From assembly GCA_022820125.1 (NCBI GenBank), contig JAJEGA010000093.1, forward strand, positions 1-54,824: a DNA stretch of 54,824 nt. The letters run 5' to 3'. Positions within the stretch are counted from its first letter, which is position 1, and each line of letters starts with the position of its first letter. A program made the position numbers and the translations under genes. Below the pieces are notes generated by a model. That model was given only the letters and a program-made list of their open reading frames with translations. It did no database searches and was not told the origin of the DNA. Shown here in pieces: positions 25,049 through 33,462 of the stretch. This DNA is from Anaerolineae bacterium. Lineage in GTDB: Bacteria; Chloroflexota; Anaerolineae; Aggregatilineales; Phototrophicaceae.

Positions 25049-26110
25049 CTAGTGTCGCGTGCTGCCGCGCTCCGGTCCCGTGAGCAGACGGCGCAGGTTG
25101 TTGTAATCTTCCAGCACGCGCCCGGCGCCGCGAGCGACGCAGGTCATGGCGTCATCGGCGAGCCAAGAACGGATATTGACTTCTTCGCGCAGGCGCTCGC
25201 CCAAGCCGCGCAACTGACCGCCGCCACCGGCAATTGTGATGCCGCTCTCCATCAAATCAGCGACCAGCTCCGGCGGCGTGTCATCCAGGGCGTCCTTAAC
25301 CGTATCTATGATGATGCTCACGGAGCCGCCGATCGCATCGCGTATTTCTATGGAACTGACCTCGACTGAATCGGGCAATCCCGTATTCAGATTTCTGCCC
25401 TTGACCATATAGGTGCGTTCTTGCGGCAGAGGAAAAGCCGAGCCGATATCGATTTTCGCCTTTTCCGCGGTCGGCTCCCCAATCAGCAAGTTGTGCTTGT
25501 TGCGCAAATGCTGCACGATGTCTTCATCCATTTCGTCGCCGGCCACGCGTATCGAACGGCTGATTACGATGCCGCCGAGAGAAAAGAGCGCGACTTCGGT
25601 TGTGCCGCCGCCGATATCCACCACCATGCTGCCTCGCGTTTCCAGCACCGGCAGATTAGCGCCGATCGCCGCCGCCACCGGCTCTTCGATAAGGTGGGCT
25701 TCGCGCGCTCCAGCGTCCAGCGTCGCTTCAATGACGGCGCGCTTTTCAACCTCGGTGACGCCGCTCGGTATGCCGACCACGACGCGCGGACGGGGAACGG
25801 GCACCCAGCTTTGCTCGTGCGCCTTCTTGATTAGATAATCCAACATGCGGGCGGTGATTTCGTATTCGCTAATGACGCCGTCGCGCAGCGGACGAACAAT
25901 CAGAATGTCCCTCGGGTTCTTGCTCCACATTTCTTTGGCGCGGGCGCCGACTTCGATGGGCGCTCTCGTCTTGCGGTCAACGGCAACGAATGAAGGTTCA
26001 TTGATGACGATGCCCTTGCCGCGCACGTAAACCAAGGTATACGCTGTACCCAGGTCTATGCCAATGTCGAGCGAAAACAGCCCGAAGAGGAAATCTAGGG
26101 GACTTAGCAC
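25049..26110 (-). CDS. mreB: Rod shape-determining actin-like protein MreB
   Basis: A 353-aa cytoplasmic actin homologue that forms membrane-bound filaments guiding cell-wall elongation. The phosphate-1 loop is D-L-G-T-A-Y-T (about 18-24, usually D-L-G-T-A-N-T), phosphate-2 is D-I-G-G-G-T-T-E-V-A (about 166-175), and the adenosine motif G-G-G-G-Q-L-R-G-L (about 298-306) is present. It starts at GTG 26110 with GAGGA about eight bases upstream (26118-26122). It is the first gene of the mreBCD-mrdA-unknown-minCDE-rodA cluster. Confidence 0.96.
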   Translation of the reverse strand: MLSPLDFLFGLFSLDIGIDLGTAYTLVYVRGKGIVINEPSFVAVDRKTRAPIEVGARAKEMWSKNPRDILIVRPLRDGVISEYEITARMLDYLIKKAHEQSWVPVPRPRVVVGIPSGVTEVEKRAVIEATLDAGAREAHLIEEPVAAAIGANLPVLETRGSMVVDIGGGTTEVALFSLGGIVISRSIRVAGDEMDEDIVQHLRNKHNLLIGEPTAEKAKIDIGSAFPLPQERTYMVKGRNLNTGLPDSVEVSSIEIRDAIGGSVSIIIDTVKDALDDTPPELVADLMESGITIAGGGGQLRGLGERLREEVNIRSWLADDAMTCVARGAGRVLEDYNNLRRLLTGPERGSTRH

Positions 26111-26143
26111 TAATGAATCCTCGACGCAACGCCTACGCCGCGC

Positions 26144-26152
26144 ATTATATCA
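26144..26152 (-). promoter_or_regulatory. Extended -10 promoter of the mre cluster
   Basis: On the minus strand TGA directly precedes a perfect TATAAT (26144-26149). No good -35 is seen at 16-18 bases; the upstream DNA is A/T-rich (26160-26180), which may act as an UP-like element. The predicted leader before mreB is about 27 bases. Confidence 0.55.
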
Positions 26153-26286
26153 TAGTTCAACATTAACAATTATTAACTGCGCTTAACGTTGCGCCAACGC
26201 TAGCAATTAGCTATTTCGCTTAAATCAAATATAGCACCGAATGGCGCATCGTTCACAAGCTATGGCTACGAGGTTATGATTGAGTC

Positions 26287-27726
26287 ATGATGGCGAGAGA
26301 AGGCGATTCGCCCGGGCGCGCGATGATTCTGGATGCGTTTATAACTACGCTGCGGCAACACGACGCCTTTGCCCCCGGCGAGATGCTTGTCGTCGCGGTT
26401 TCTGGCGGTTGCGATTCGGTCGCGCTGCTCCATCTGCTGAATCGCTCAAGACAAGCGCTCGGCATTGATCTGCACGTCGCCTCGCTCAATCATGGAATTC
26501 GTGCCGAAGCCGGGCAGGGCGACCTGGAATTCGTGGCTGATCTGGCGGCGCGCTGGCGCCTGCCCTATACGGTCGATAGCGTGGATGCGCCGCGGTTGGC
26601 AATTGAATGGGGTATCGGCATTGAGGCGGCGGCGAGGCGCGCAAGATACGCCTTTCTGGCGCGGGTGGCGCGCGAACAAGGCAGCAGGGGCGTCGCTGTC
26701 GGTCACCATGCGCACGACCAGGCGGAGACCATTCTCTTGAATATCACCCGCGGCTGCGGCATCCGCGGTCTGCGTGGGATGAAGGTCCTGTCCAACGCGC
26801 CGAATGAGCGCGGCATTCGCCTGCTGCGGCCGCTTCTTCACCGCTCCAAAGATGAGCTGGAGTTGTATTGCCAACAGCATAATCTGCCGTATCGCGTCGA
26901 CGAGACCAATGCTGATATTGGCTATCGCCGGAATTTCGCGCGCCACGAGATTCTCAACCGATTGGCGCGGCTGAATCCCAATGTGCTGGGCGCGATTGAG
27001 CGACTGGCTGAATCCGCCGCGGTGAATGAAGACTTCATGAAAACGCATTTTGAAATGACTGTGATGCCCTTGCTGAGCGTTTCCGCCGGGCGCTGGCAAA
27101 TCGGGAAGGAAGACTTCGCCGCTCTTCATCCCGCGATGCAAAGGCGATTGCTTCAAGAAGCCTTTAGCAAGTTGTCGCCAGAGCCCGCGGCGCTCTCGCA
27201 TGCGCTGACCCTCGATCTGATCAACTGGTCACAAGCGGCTCGCGCCGGCGATATGCGCGATATCGGCGGCGGCTTAAAGATGCGCGTGAGTTACCGGGCA
27301 ATCGGCATCGAAGGCAAAGACGCGGCTGCGGGTTTCGACGGCTATCGCTTAATCCCGGCGGGGACAGACTTGCCGCTCACGCTGGTTGCCCCCTACCTTG
27401 AGCATGGATTACGCATTTGTCTGTCTCCCGCTGAGAATGCCAAAGGCGGATGCCTAAGCGAAACCCTGCCGGCCAGCCTCAAGCTGCGATTGCGCACCCG
27501 TCGTCCTGGCGACCGCTTCAAGCCTTTGGGCATGGGCGGAAAATCGCGCAAGATCAAGCGCTGGATGATCGACCGCAAGATTCCGCGCGAAATCCGCGAT
27601 CGGATTCCCTTGATCTGCGCCGATGGCGAAATCATCGCGATCTGCTGCGGCGAGACCTGGCATCTGGCCGAGGCCGCGGCCTTCGATACTTGCGACTCCC
27701 AGATGGTAGCGCTTTCTCTCTCGTGA
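26287..27726 (+). CDS. tilS: tRNA(Ile)-lysidine synthase TilS
   Basis: A 479-aa enzyme that attaches lysine to C34 of tRNA-Ile(CAU), changing both charging and codon reading. The ATP-PPi loop is S-G-G-C-D-S (39-44), with the H-A-H-D-Q-A-E-T motif near 144-151 and R-G-C-G-I-R-G-L-R-G-M near 156-166. The C-terminal TilS domain is present (L-R-T-R-R-P-G-D-R-F-K-P-L-G-M-G-G-K-S-R-K-I-K-R, starting near 398), so it is a full-length type. It is transcribed divergently from mreB. Two adjacent ATG codons (26287, 26290) are possible starts. Confidence 0.94.
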   Translation: MMAREGDSPGRAMILDAFITTLRQHDAFAPGEMLVVAVSGGCDSVALLHLLNRSRQALGIDLHVASLNHGIRAEAGQGDLEFVADLAARWRLPYTVDSVDAPRLAIEWGIGIEAAARRARYAFLARVAREQGSRGVAVGHHAHDQAETILLNITRGCGIRGLRGMKVLSNAPNERGIRLLRPLLHRSKDELELYCQQHNLPYRVDETNADIGYRRNFARHEILNRLARLNPNVLGAIERLAESAAVNEDFMKTHFEMTVMPLLSVSAGRWQIGKEDFAALHPAMQRRLLQEAFSKLSPEPAALSHALTLDLINWSQAARAGDMRDIGGGLKMRVSYRAIGIEGKDAAAGFDGYRLIPAGTDLPLTLVAPYLEHGLRICLSPAENAKGGCLSETLPASLKLRLRTRRPGDRFKPLGMGGKSRKIKRWMIDRKIPREIRDRIPLICADGEIIAICCGETWHLAEAAAFDTCDSQMVALSLS

Positions 27727-27842
27727 AGAGCTGGCTTGCCAAATTCAGGTTTAATGCGTTTTCACAATGCCCGCCATGCCTATATACTAGGAGATAAGCT
27801 TCGGTTTCGGGCCCGGCGGCCACAATGGCTGAGAGACAGCTC

Positions 27843-28661
27843 ATGCGACTCCTGCTTGTTGACGACGATGGCGTCAATCGTTACACCGTTAGCAAAGCCC
27901 TGCAGCGCGTCGGTTACTTGGTCACTGAAGTGGACAGCGGCGAAGCGGCGCTTGAGCGCTATGACATAAGTGATTTTGACCTCGTGCTAAGCGAAATTGA
28001 CTTGCCGGGCATCAGCGGCATTGAGGTCTTGAAAGGCATTAAGCAGCAGTCGCCTGACGCTATGGTCATACTGATGACCGAGGCGGCGCAGCTCGACATG
28101 GCGCTTCAGGCGTTGCGCTTCGGCGCGCGCGATTTCTTGATCAAGCCATGCTCCAGCGAAGATATCCAAGAGAGCGTGGAGCGCGGCATCGAAAACGCGC
28201 GCAGCTTGACGCGCCGCCGCCGGCTCCTCGATACCCTTGAGCGAACAGTCGCGGAATTACTGCGCGAAGTCTCCGAAATTGAGGATACCGCCGATTTTGA
28301 TTTCACTCCGGGCGGCGCTGCGATCCGCGAACGTATGCCCCCTCGCGGAAACACGATCAGTCTTGGTCCGCTGTCCGTCTTGCCCGGCAAGTATCAGATC
28401 GAGTCCGCGGACCAGTCAATCGGCTTAACGCCAACCGAGTTCGACCTGCTGCTCTATTTGGCTGCGCACCGCAGCCGCGTGGTATCCTGCCACGAACTGG
28501 TGCGGGAAGTGCGGGGATATCACGCGGAAGAAGCGGAAGCGCGCGAAGTCATTCGCCCGCACGTCAGCAACTTGCGGCGCAAATTGAGGCGGCTTGGCGA
28601 CATTGAACTCATCGTAAACGTGCGCGGGATAGGATATCGGCTTGGCGAATTATCGGAATAA
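27843..28661 (+). CDS. Response-regulator-like protein, pseudo-receiver plus winged helix
   Basis: A 272-aa cytoplasmic DNA-binding protein. The receiver domain (1-120) keeps the acidic pocket D7-D8-D9, T79 and K101. The phospho-accepting Asp is replaced by Glu51 in D-L-V-L-S-E-I-D-L-P-G, where family members have L-L-D. A 60-residue linker follows. The C-terminus (about 185-270) is an OmpR/PhoB winged helix with L-T-P-T-E-F-D-L-L-L-Y-L, H-V-S-N-L-R-R-K-L and V-R-G-I-G-Y-R-L. Glu often mimics phospho-Asp, so it may be constitutively active or controlled otherwise. No kinase gene is adjacent. ATG 27843 has GAGAGA seven bases upstream; ATG 27825 is the alternative. Confidence 0.85.
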   Translation: MRLLLVDDDGVNRYTVSKALQRVGYLVTEVDSGEAALERYDISDFDLVLSEIDLPGISGIEVLKGIKQQSPDAMVILMTEAAQLDMALQALRFGARDFLIKPCSSEDIQESVERGIENARSLTRRRRLLDTLERTVAELLREVSEIEDTADFDFTPGGAAIRERMPPRGNTISLGPLSVLPGKYQIESADQSIGLTPTEFDLLLYLAAHRSRVVSCHELVREVRGYHAEEAEAREVIRPHVSNLRRKLRRLGDIELIVNVRGIGYRLGELSE

Positions 28662-28741
28662 GGCGCTCCCGCCGCTCCCTATCGAGCCGCCATTCGATAT
28701 CATGCTTCACATTATTCATCATCTTAGCAAGCGCTGGAGTC

Positions 28742-30883
28742 ATGTTGCCGCGGTCTACTGCTGTCTTTATCATCATCGCCCTAGCAAGCCTTGCGCTCTC
28801 TTCGCCTGCTAAGGCGCAAGACCTGCTTTGCGCCGAGGCTGGAACAGTCTCGCGCGAGACCTATTTCAGCGCAGTATCGAGCCACGAGCGCAAATACACA
28901 CTCTATCTGCCGCCCTGTTATCAGACGACGGCGGAGGCATTTCCGCTGCTGCTGCTCCTTCATGGCTCGGACGCCGACGACAGTCAGTGGACGCGCCTGG
29001 GCTTGCTAGGCGCCCTGGAAGCCGCGATACACCAGGGCAGCGCGCCGCCGATGATTGTCCTCATGCCCTACGGGGGCTCGATCGCCAACAAGAACCAGTT
29101 TAACGGCATCAGCTATGATTCGATCTTGCTGGATTTGATTGATCAGGTTGAAGCGCTATATCGCGCCGACGGCAGACGCGCGATTGGCGGCATTTCGCGC
29201 GGCGGCTTCTGGGCATATCATCTCGGCTTGCGCTTTCCCACGGACTTCGTCGCCATTGGCGGGCACAGCCCCTACTTTGACGGCGACCACGCCGAGCAGG
29301 CCGACAACCCGCTCGACCTCGCGCGGCGCCTCCCCCAGGATACGCGCCTGCTTCTATGGTTGGACCGCGGCACGAACGATCATGCAGCCAACGGCATTGA
29401 CCAGATGCATGTGGTCTTGCGGCAAGCCGGCGTGCCGCACGATTACATCGTCCACGCCGGCGGCGAACACAGCGAGGCAAGCTGGCGGCAATACGTCGAC
29501 GACTATCTTGGCTTCTATGCCAGCGTCTTTTCCGACGCCGGCGAATCAGACCTGCTCGAGACCGTCGAAGCCGATGACGGCTACGAATTGTGGTTGCCGG
29601 CGGTTGGATTTGGCGCCCTGCGCGCTTCGATTGAGTCGACGCGTCTGACCGAATTACTGGCGGGCCGCTATGATGCCAGCCTGGTCCTCAGCGAATCGAG
29701 CATCGACCGATTGCGCCGGCGCGGCATCGCATTTCATCCCCGCTCTCAAATTGTCCCTGACATCAAGCTATTCTATGCGCTTTGGCGAGACAAGCAGCGC
29801 TACACGCTTCTGCCCTTTGACGAGTTGCATCTGCGGCTGCGCCCCTTATGGCTCGATGATATTCCTGTTGTTGACCAGTTGGCGGATTATCCATTGGCTT
29901 TTCGAAGCGACAGTCCCAATTTTAAGCGCGAGCTCCTGACGCGAATTACGTTATCGGGCACAACAGCGCTCGCCCGGCACACGCTGCCGGCGCTTGAAGC
30001 AATCGGTGTTGAGCAGGCGACCAGCGGCATTGGCGCGTATGTGCGCCGATCGGATGTCTTTCATATTACGCACGAAGCGTCGATCGCGCCGTCCTGCCCG
30101 CGGCATACCGCTGCCGTGCTCGGCGGCAACAACAGCATGTGCATGCTGCAGGATCATGCGCGGCTCTTTGATTTGCTCGCCGTGGATGTAGTGGATCTCA
30201 CGGGCAATCACATCAACGATTTTGGTTATCGGGCTTTTGAGGCGACCTTGGATCACTTTGAAGCGCAGGGTTTTGAGTTGGTCGGTGGCGGGCGAAACCT
30301 CGCGCGCGCGCGCCAGCCGCTTATTCTGGAGCGCAATGGCTCGCGCATTGGCTGGCTGGCTTGCAACAATATCGGTCCCTATTACGCCTTCGCCAATGAC
30401 GACGAGGACGCGCTCGGAGGGCGGCGGCCCGGGAACGCCTATTGCCGCGGCGGCTGGCTGCGTGAAGCCTTGCCCCTGCTCGCGGCTGAAGTCGATCTAG
30501 TGCTCTTGACTGTTCAATACCGCGAATTCGATGCTTTCACGCCAGAGCGTCAGCAGCGGCTCGACTTTCAGTCCTTTGCCGAATGGGGCGCTGATATTGT
30601 GATTGGCACAGCCGAACACAAGCCGATGACCTTTGAATTCTATCAGACGCGCCGTGGCGAGACCGCCTTCATTCATTACGGCTTGGGCAACCTGTTCTTC
30701 GATCAACTGCCTTGGGGCAACAGGCGGTTCTTCCTCGATACGCTGTATATTTACGCCGGCAGCTTGCTCACCGTGGAGCTCTTCCCCGGCATCATCGAAG
30801 ACCGCGCTCGGCCGCGATTGCTCTCCGGCGACGATCGGTACAACTTTCTGCACTTTATATTCGTACAGAAAAACGAGTTCTAA
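28742..30883 (+). CDS. Secreted two-domain protein: esterase fused to CapA-like domain
   Basis: 713 aa with a signal peptide (hydrophobic 7-20, cleavage likely after A-K-A near 25). Residues about 35-260 form an alpha/beta-hydrolase of the putative esterase (esterase D/feruloyl esterase) type, with the nucleophile elbow G-I-S-R-G (Ser152), a probable acid at Asp208 or Asp213 and His243. Residues about 395-690 resemble the PGA_cap/CapA metallophosphatase-like domain, with D-L-T-G-N-H-I-N-D-F-G near 490, V-I-G-T-A-E-H-K-P near 620 and Y-G-L-G-N-L-F-F-D near 645. CapA proteins take part in poly-gamma-glutamate export or anchoring. The segment between (about 265-395) is unassigned. No capB/capC gene is near. 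Confidence 0.75.
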   Translation: MLPRSTAVFIIIALASLALSSPAKAQDLLCAEAGTVSRETYFSAVSSHERKYTLYLPPCYQTTAEAFPLLLLLHGSDADDSQWTRLGLLGALEAAIHQGSAPPMIVLMPYGGSIANKNQFNGISYDSILLDLIDQVEALYRADGRRAIGGISRGGFWAYHLGLRFPTDFVAIGGHSPYFDGDHAEQADNPLDLARRLPQDTRLLLWLDRGTNDHAANGIDQMHVVLRQAGVPHDYIVHAGGEHSEASWRQYVDDYLGFYASVFSDAGESDLLETVEADDGYELWLPAVGFGALRASIESTRLTELLAGRYDASLVLSESSIDRLRRRGIAFHPRSQIVPDIKLFYALWRDKQRYTLLPFDELHLRLRPLWLDDIPVVDQLADYPLAFRSDSPNFKRELLTRITLSGTTALARHTLPALEAIGVEQATSGIGAYVRRSDVFHITHEASIAPSCPRHTAAVLGGNNSMCMLQDHARLFDLLAVDVVDLTGNHINDFGYRAFEATLDHFEAQGFELVGGGRNLARARQPLILERNGSRIGWLACNNIGPYYAFANDDEDALGGRRPGNAYCRGGWLREALPLLAAEVDLVLLTVQYREFDAFTPERQQRLDFQSFAEWGADIVIGTAEHKPMTFEFYQTRRGETAFIHYGLGNLFFDQLPWGNRRFFLDTLYIYAGSLLTVELFPGIIEDRARPRLLSGDDRYNFLHFIFVQKNEF

Positions 30884-31112
30884 GCGCGATTTCGTTCGGC
30901 TGGCACTTCGCAAAACCCTCGGCAGCGCCGGCTCAAATGCCGAGAGGCGCCGGGCCAGGCGCGCAAGTCGCCCGCTGACGCAGTGCGATTTCTGACGTGA
31001 TTCATACGCCGGGCGCGAGACAATCTAGTCGCGGCGCGGCGACCTAAGCTATAATGACACTGCGCTTCGGCACTGTGCGCAGCGCGAAAAACGCAGAGGA
31101 TACGCTTGGTAA

Positions 31113-33386
31113 ATGTCGACGCTTAATCCCGATCTAATATCAAAAGATATGGACGCCGTCCTGAACGACGCGGCGCCGATGCTGAAAGAATTTCGCAAGT
31201 CGTCGATCATGCCGGAGATGGTATTGCTGGCTTTGCTTCGGCGAGAAAATACCGCGGCTTGGCGCATGCTAAAAGAGTTTGAAACATCGCGCGGCGTCGA
31301 TCTCGATCGCCTGGAGCGGCAGGTCAAGGCGGCTGCCCAATCGCGGCGGGACCCGGACGGCAGTCTCGACTTTGTCGCCATCGGCAATCGCAAGGTATCG
31401 CTAAGCCGGCAAGCGATCGTGCTGCTCGATGACGGGTTGACAATTGCCAACTCAATGAACGAGCAGAAAATCGACACCGATCACGCCCTGGCAGTCTTGG
31501 CGGAGACATCGGTGAGCACTGGCGGGCTTCTGCGCCAATTCAGCATCACGCCCAAGGCGATTCAAGACGCCTACAGCGACGCCAGCAAGATAATCCCGGC
31601 GCGCGAAGACAGCACGACGGTGGATTTCGTCAAGCGGGCGAAACGCGGCTTGCTGCGCGCGGTGCATTTCCGCGAGGATCTGCTGCGCAATATGATCAAC
31701 GTCTTGACGCAATCGGTCAATCGCCACATTGTGCTTGTCGGTCCCGATGGCGTTGGCAAGCGTACGCTCGCCTACAGCCTGGCGCTCTTAATGGCGGAAG
31801 ACAAGGGACCGGCAGGCTTGTCGAATTTGGTGCAAATCAGTGAGACGGCGCTGTTGGATGGCGACCAGGAAGCCTTTCGCGCGGGCATGAGCGCGGCGCG
31901 CCGCGGCATCTTATTCTTGCCCCTTATCCATCGCTTCTTTGGCGGTCCGATCAAAGCCGATTTCAACAAGGCGACATCGCTGGTGCAAAAAGCCTTCCTT
32001 AGCGATGACCCGGTGATTATCTGCACAACCAGCGTGCAAGAGTTTGAAGAACGGATTCAAGGCGTAAGCGCCATCATGGAAAACAGCCAGGTCATCCGCG
32101 TGGACGAGCCAACGCTCGACGAAACCGTCTGCATCCTGGAAACGATGGCGCCGCATCTGGAATCGGATTACGAGATTGCGGTCGATCACGATGCGCTGAA
32201 GATGGCCGCCCGCATGGCGCAGCGTTTCCTGACGATAAGCCCCTTGCCGCTGAGCGCCGAGCAATTGCTTCATCGCACAGCCGCGATGGTCAACATGGGC
32301 AAGCAGGATGACCTCGCCTTCAAGCCGGAAAACAACGACGCTTCGCTTGATGTCGAAGATGTCGCCGAGATTACCAGCCAGATGACTGGCATCCCGGTGA
32401 CCAAGCTGGGCGCCGATGAGCGTTTGCGCTACGCCAATATGGAAGATCATCTGCGTTTGCGTTTGATCGGGCAGGAGGAGGCGGTGCAATCCGTCAGCCG
32501 CGCGATCAAGACGGCGCGCGTCGGGCTTAAGGACCCGCGGCGTCCCATCGGCGCCTTTCTGTTTCTGGGTCCGACGGGCATTGGCAAGACCGAGCTGGCG
32601 CGCGTTTTGGCTGACTTTATGTTTGGCAGCGAGGAGAATTTATTCCCGCTCGATATGAGCGAATACAAGGATGAAAGCAGCATTAACCGTCTGATTGGCT
32701 CGGCTGTCGGTTATGTCGGCAGCGACGAAGGCGGGCAGCTTACCGAGCGCATCCGCCAGCAGCCCTATACCATCGTCCTGCTGGACGAAATCGAAAAGGC
32801 TCATCCGCGCATCATGGATGTGCTGCTGCAGGTGATGGAAGAGGGCCGGCTAACCGATGGCCGCGGCAATATCGCGCGCTTCAGCGAGGCGGTTGTGATT
32901 TTGACCAGCAATATCGGCTCCGAGCATCTGATGGTGCGGCATATCACGGAAGACTTGCGCGAGATGATCATGGAAGAAGTGCTGGAATTCCTGCGGCCCG
33001 AGTTCATCAATCGCTTGGATGAAGTTATCCTCTTTAATGCGCTGAGCGACGAAGACTTTGTGCTCATCCTCGATCTGTTGATCGAGAAAGAGAACAAGCT
33101 GGCGAAGGAGCGCGGATTAACCCTGACCTTCACCCAAGGCGCCAAGAATTGGCTGTTGGCGCAGAACGACGAGCCTGAGTTCGGCGCGCGGCCCCTGCGG
33201 CGGATCCTGCGCCGCAACCTGCGCGAACCCTTGGCGGACTTCCTGCTGCGAGCCAATCCGCCCGAAGGCACCGAAGTTCGCATTAGTTCCAGCCGGAAAC
33301 GCGGCGGCGGTTTGAAGTTTTCAGCCGTAGTCGATGGTGAGGATTTTGTGCTGGCGCCTGACCGGCCCGATAGCCGGCTTAGCTGA
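31113..33386 (+). CDS. Clp-type AAA+ ATPase with degenerate first module
   Basis: 757 aa, ClpA-sized. Residues 1-150 resemble a Clp N-domain. The first AAA module has a Walker A G-P-D-G-V-G-K-R (210-217, Arg where Thr/Ser binds Mg) and a Walker B reading I-L-F-L-P-L-I-H, lacking the D-E pair, so it should not hydrolyse ATP. The second module is intact: G-P-T-G-I-G-K-T (486-493), I-V-L-L-D-E-I-E-K-A-H near 554-564, L-T-S-N-I-G sensor 1, and G-A-R-P-L-R-R sensor 2. There is no ClpB-type middle coiled coil and no ClpP-binding I/L-G-F loop. It is probably an unfoldase or disaggregase with one active ring. A TATAAT at 31050-31055 may be its -10. Confidence 0.82.
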   Translation: MSTLNPDLISKDMDAVLNDAAPMLKEFRKSSIMPEMVLLALLRRENTAAWRMLKEFETSRGVDLDRLERQVKAAAQSRRDPDGSLDFVAIGNRKVSLSRQAIVLLDDGLTIANSMNEQKIDTDHALAVLAETSVSTGGLLRQFSITPKAIQDAYSDASKIIPAREDSTTVDFVKRAKRGLLRAVHFREDLLRNMINVLTQSVNRHIVLVGPDGVGKRTLAYSLALLMAEDKGPAGLSNLVQISETALLDGDQEAFRAGMSAARRGILFLPLIHRFFGGPIKADFNKATSLVQKAFLSDDPVIICTTSVQEFEERIQGVSAIMENSQVIRVDEPTLDETVCILETMAPHLESDYEIAVDHDALKMAARMAQRFLTISPLPLSAEQLLHRTAAMVNMGKQDDLAFKPENNDASLDVEDVAEITSQMTGIPVTKLGADERLRYANMEDHLRLRLIGQEEAVQSVSRAIKTARVGLKDPRRPIGAFLFLGPTGIGKTELARVLADFMFGSEENLFPLDMSEYKDESSINRLIGSAVGYVGSDEGGQLTERIRQQPYTIVLLDEIEKAHPRIMDVLLQVMEEGRLTDGRGNIARFSEAVVILTSNIGSEHLMVRHITEDLREMIMEEVLEFLRPEFINRLDEVILFNALSDEDFVLILDLLIEKENKLAKERGLTLTFTQGAKNWLLAQNDEPEFGARPLRRILRRNLREPLADFLLRANPPEGTEVRISSSRKRGGGLKFSAVVDGEDFVLAPDRPDSRLS

Positions 33387-33410
33387 AGGCGCCAAAGCCA
33401 TAAAGAACCT

Positions 33411-33436
33411 GTAGGGGCTAGCCAATGGCTCGCCCT
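33411..33436 (+). repeat. GTAGGGGC palindrome, short variant before phosphohexomutase
   Basis: GTAGGGGC, TAGCC, AAT, GGCT, CGCCC: the central TAGCC/GGCT arms pair. It is a diverged member of the dispersed palindrome family, located in the 76-base gap between the Clp gene and the phosphohexomutase start. Confidence 0.55.
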
Positions 33437-33462
33437 CTTCTGCCAAACCAAGAGAGGGCAAG

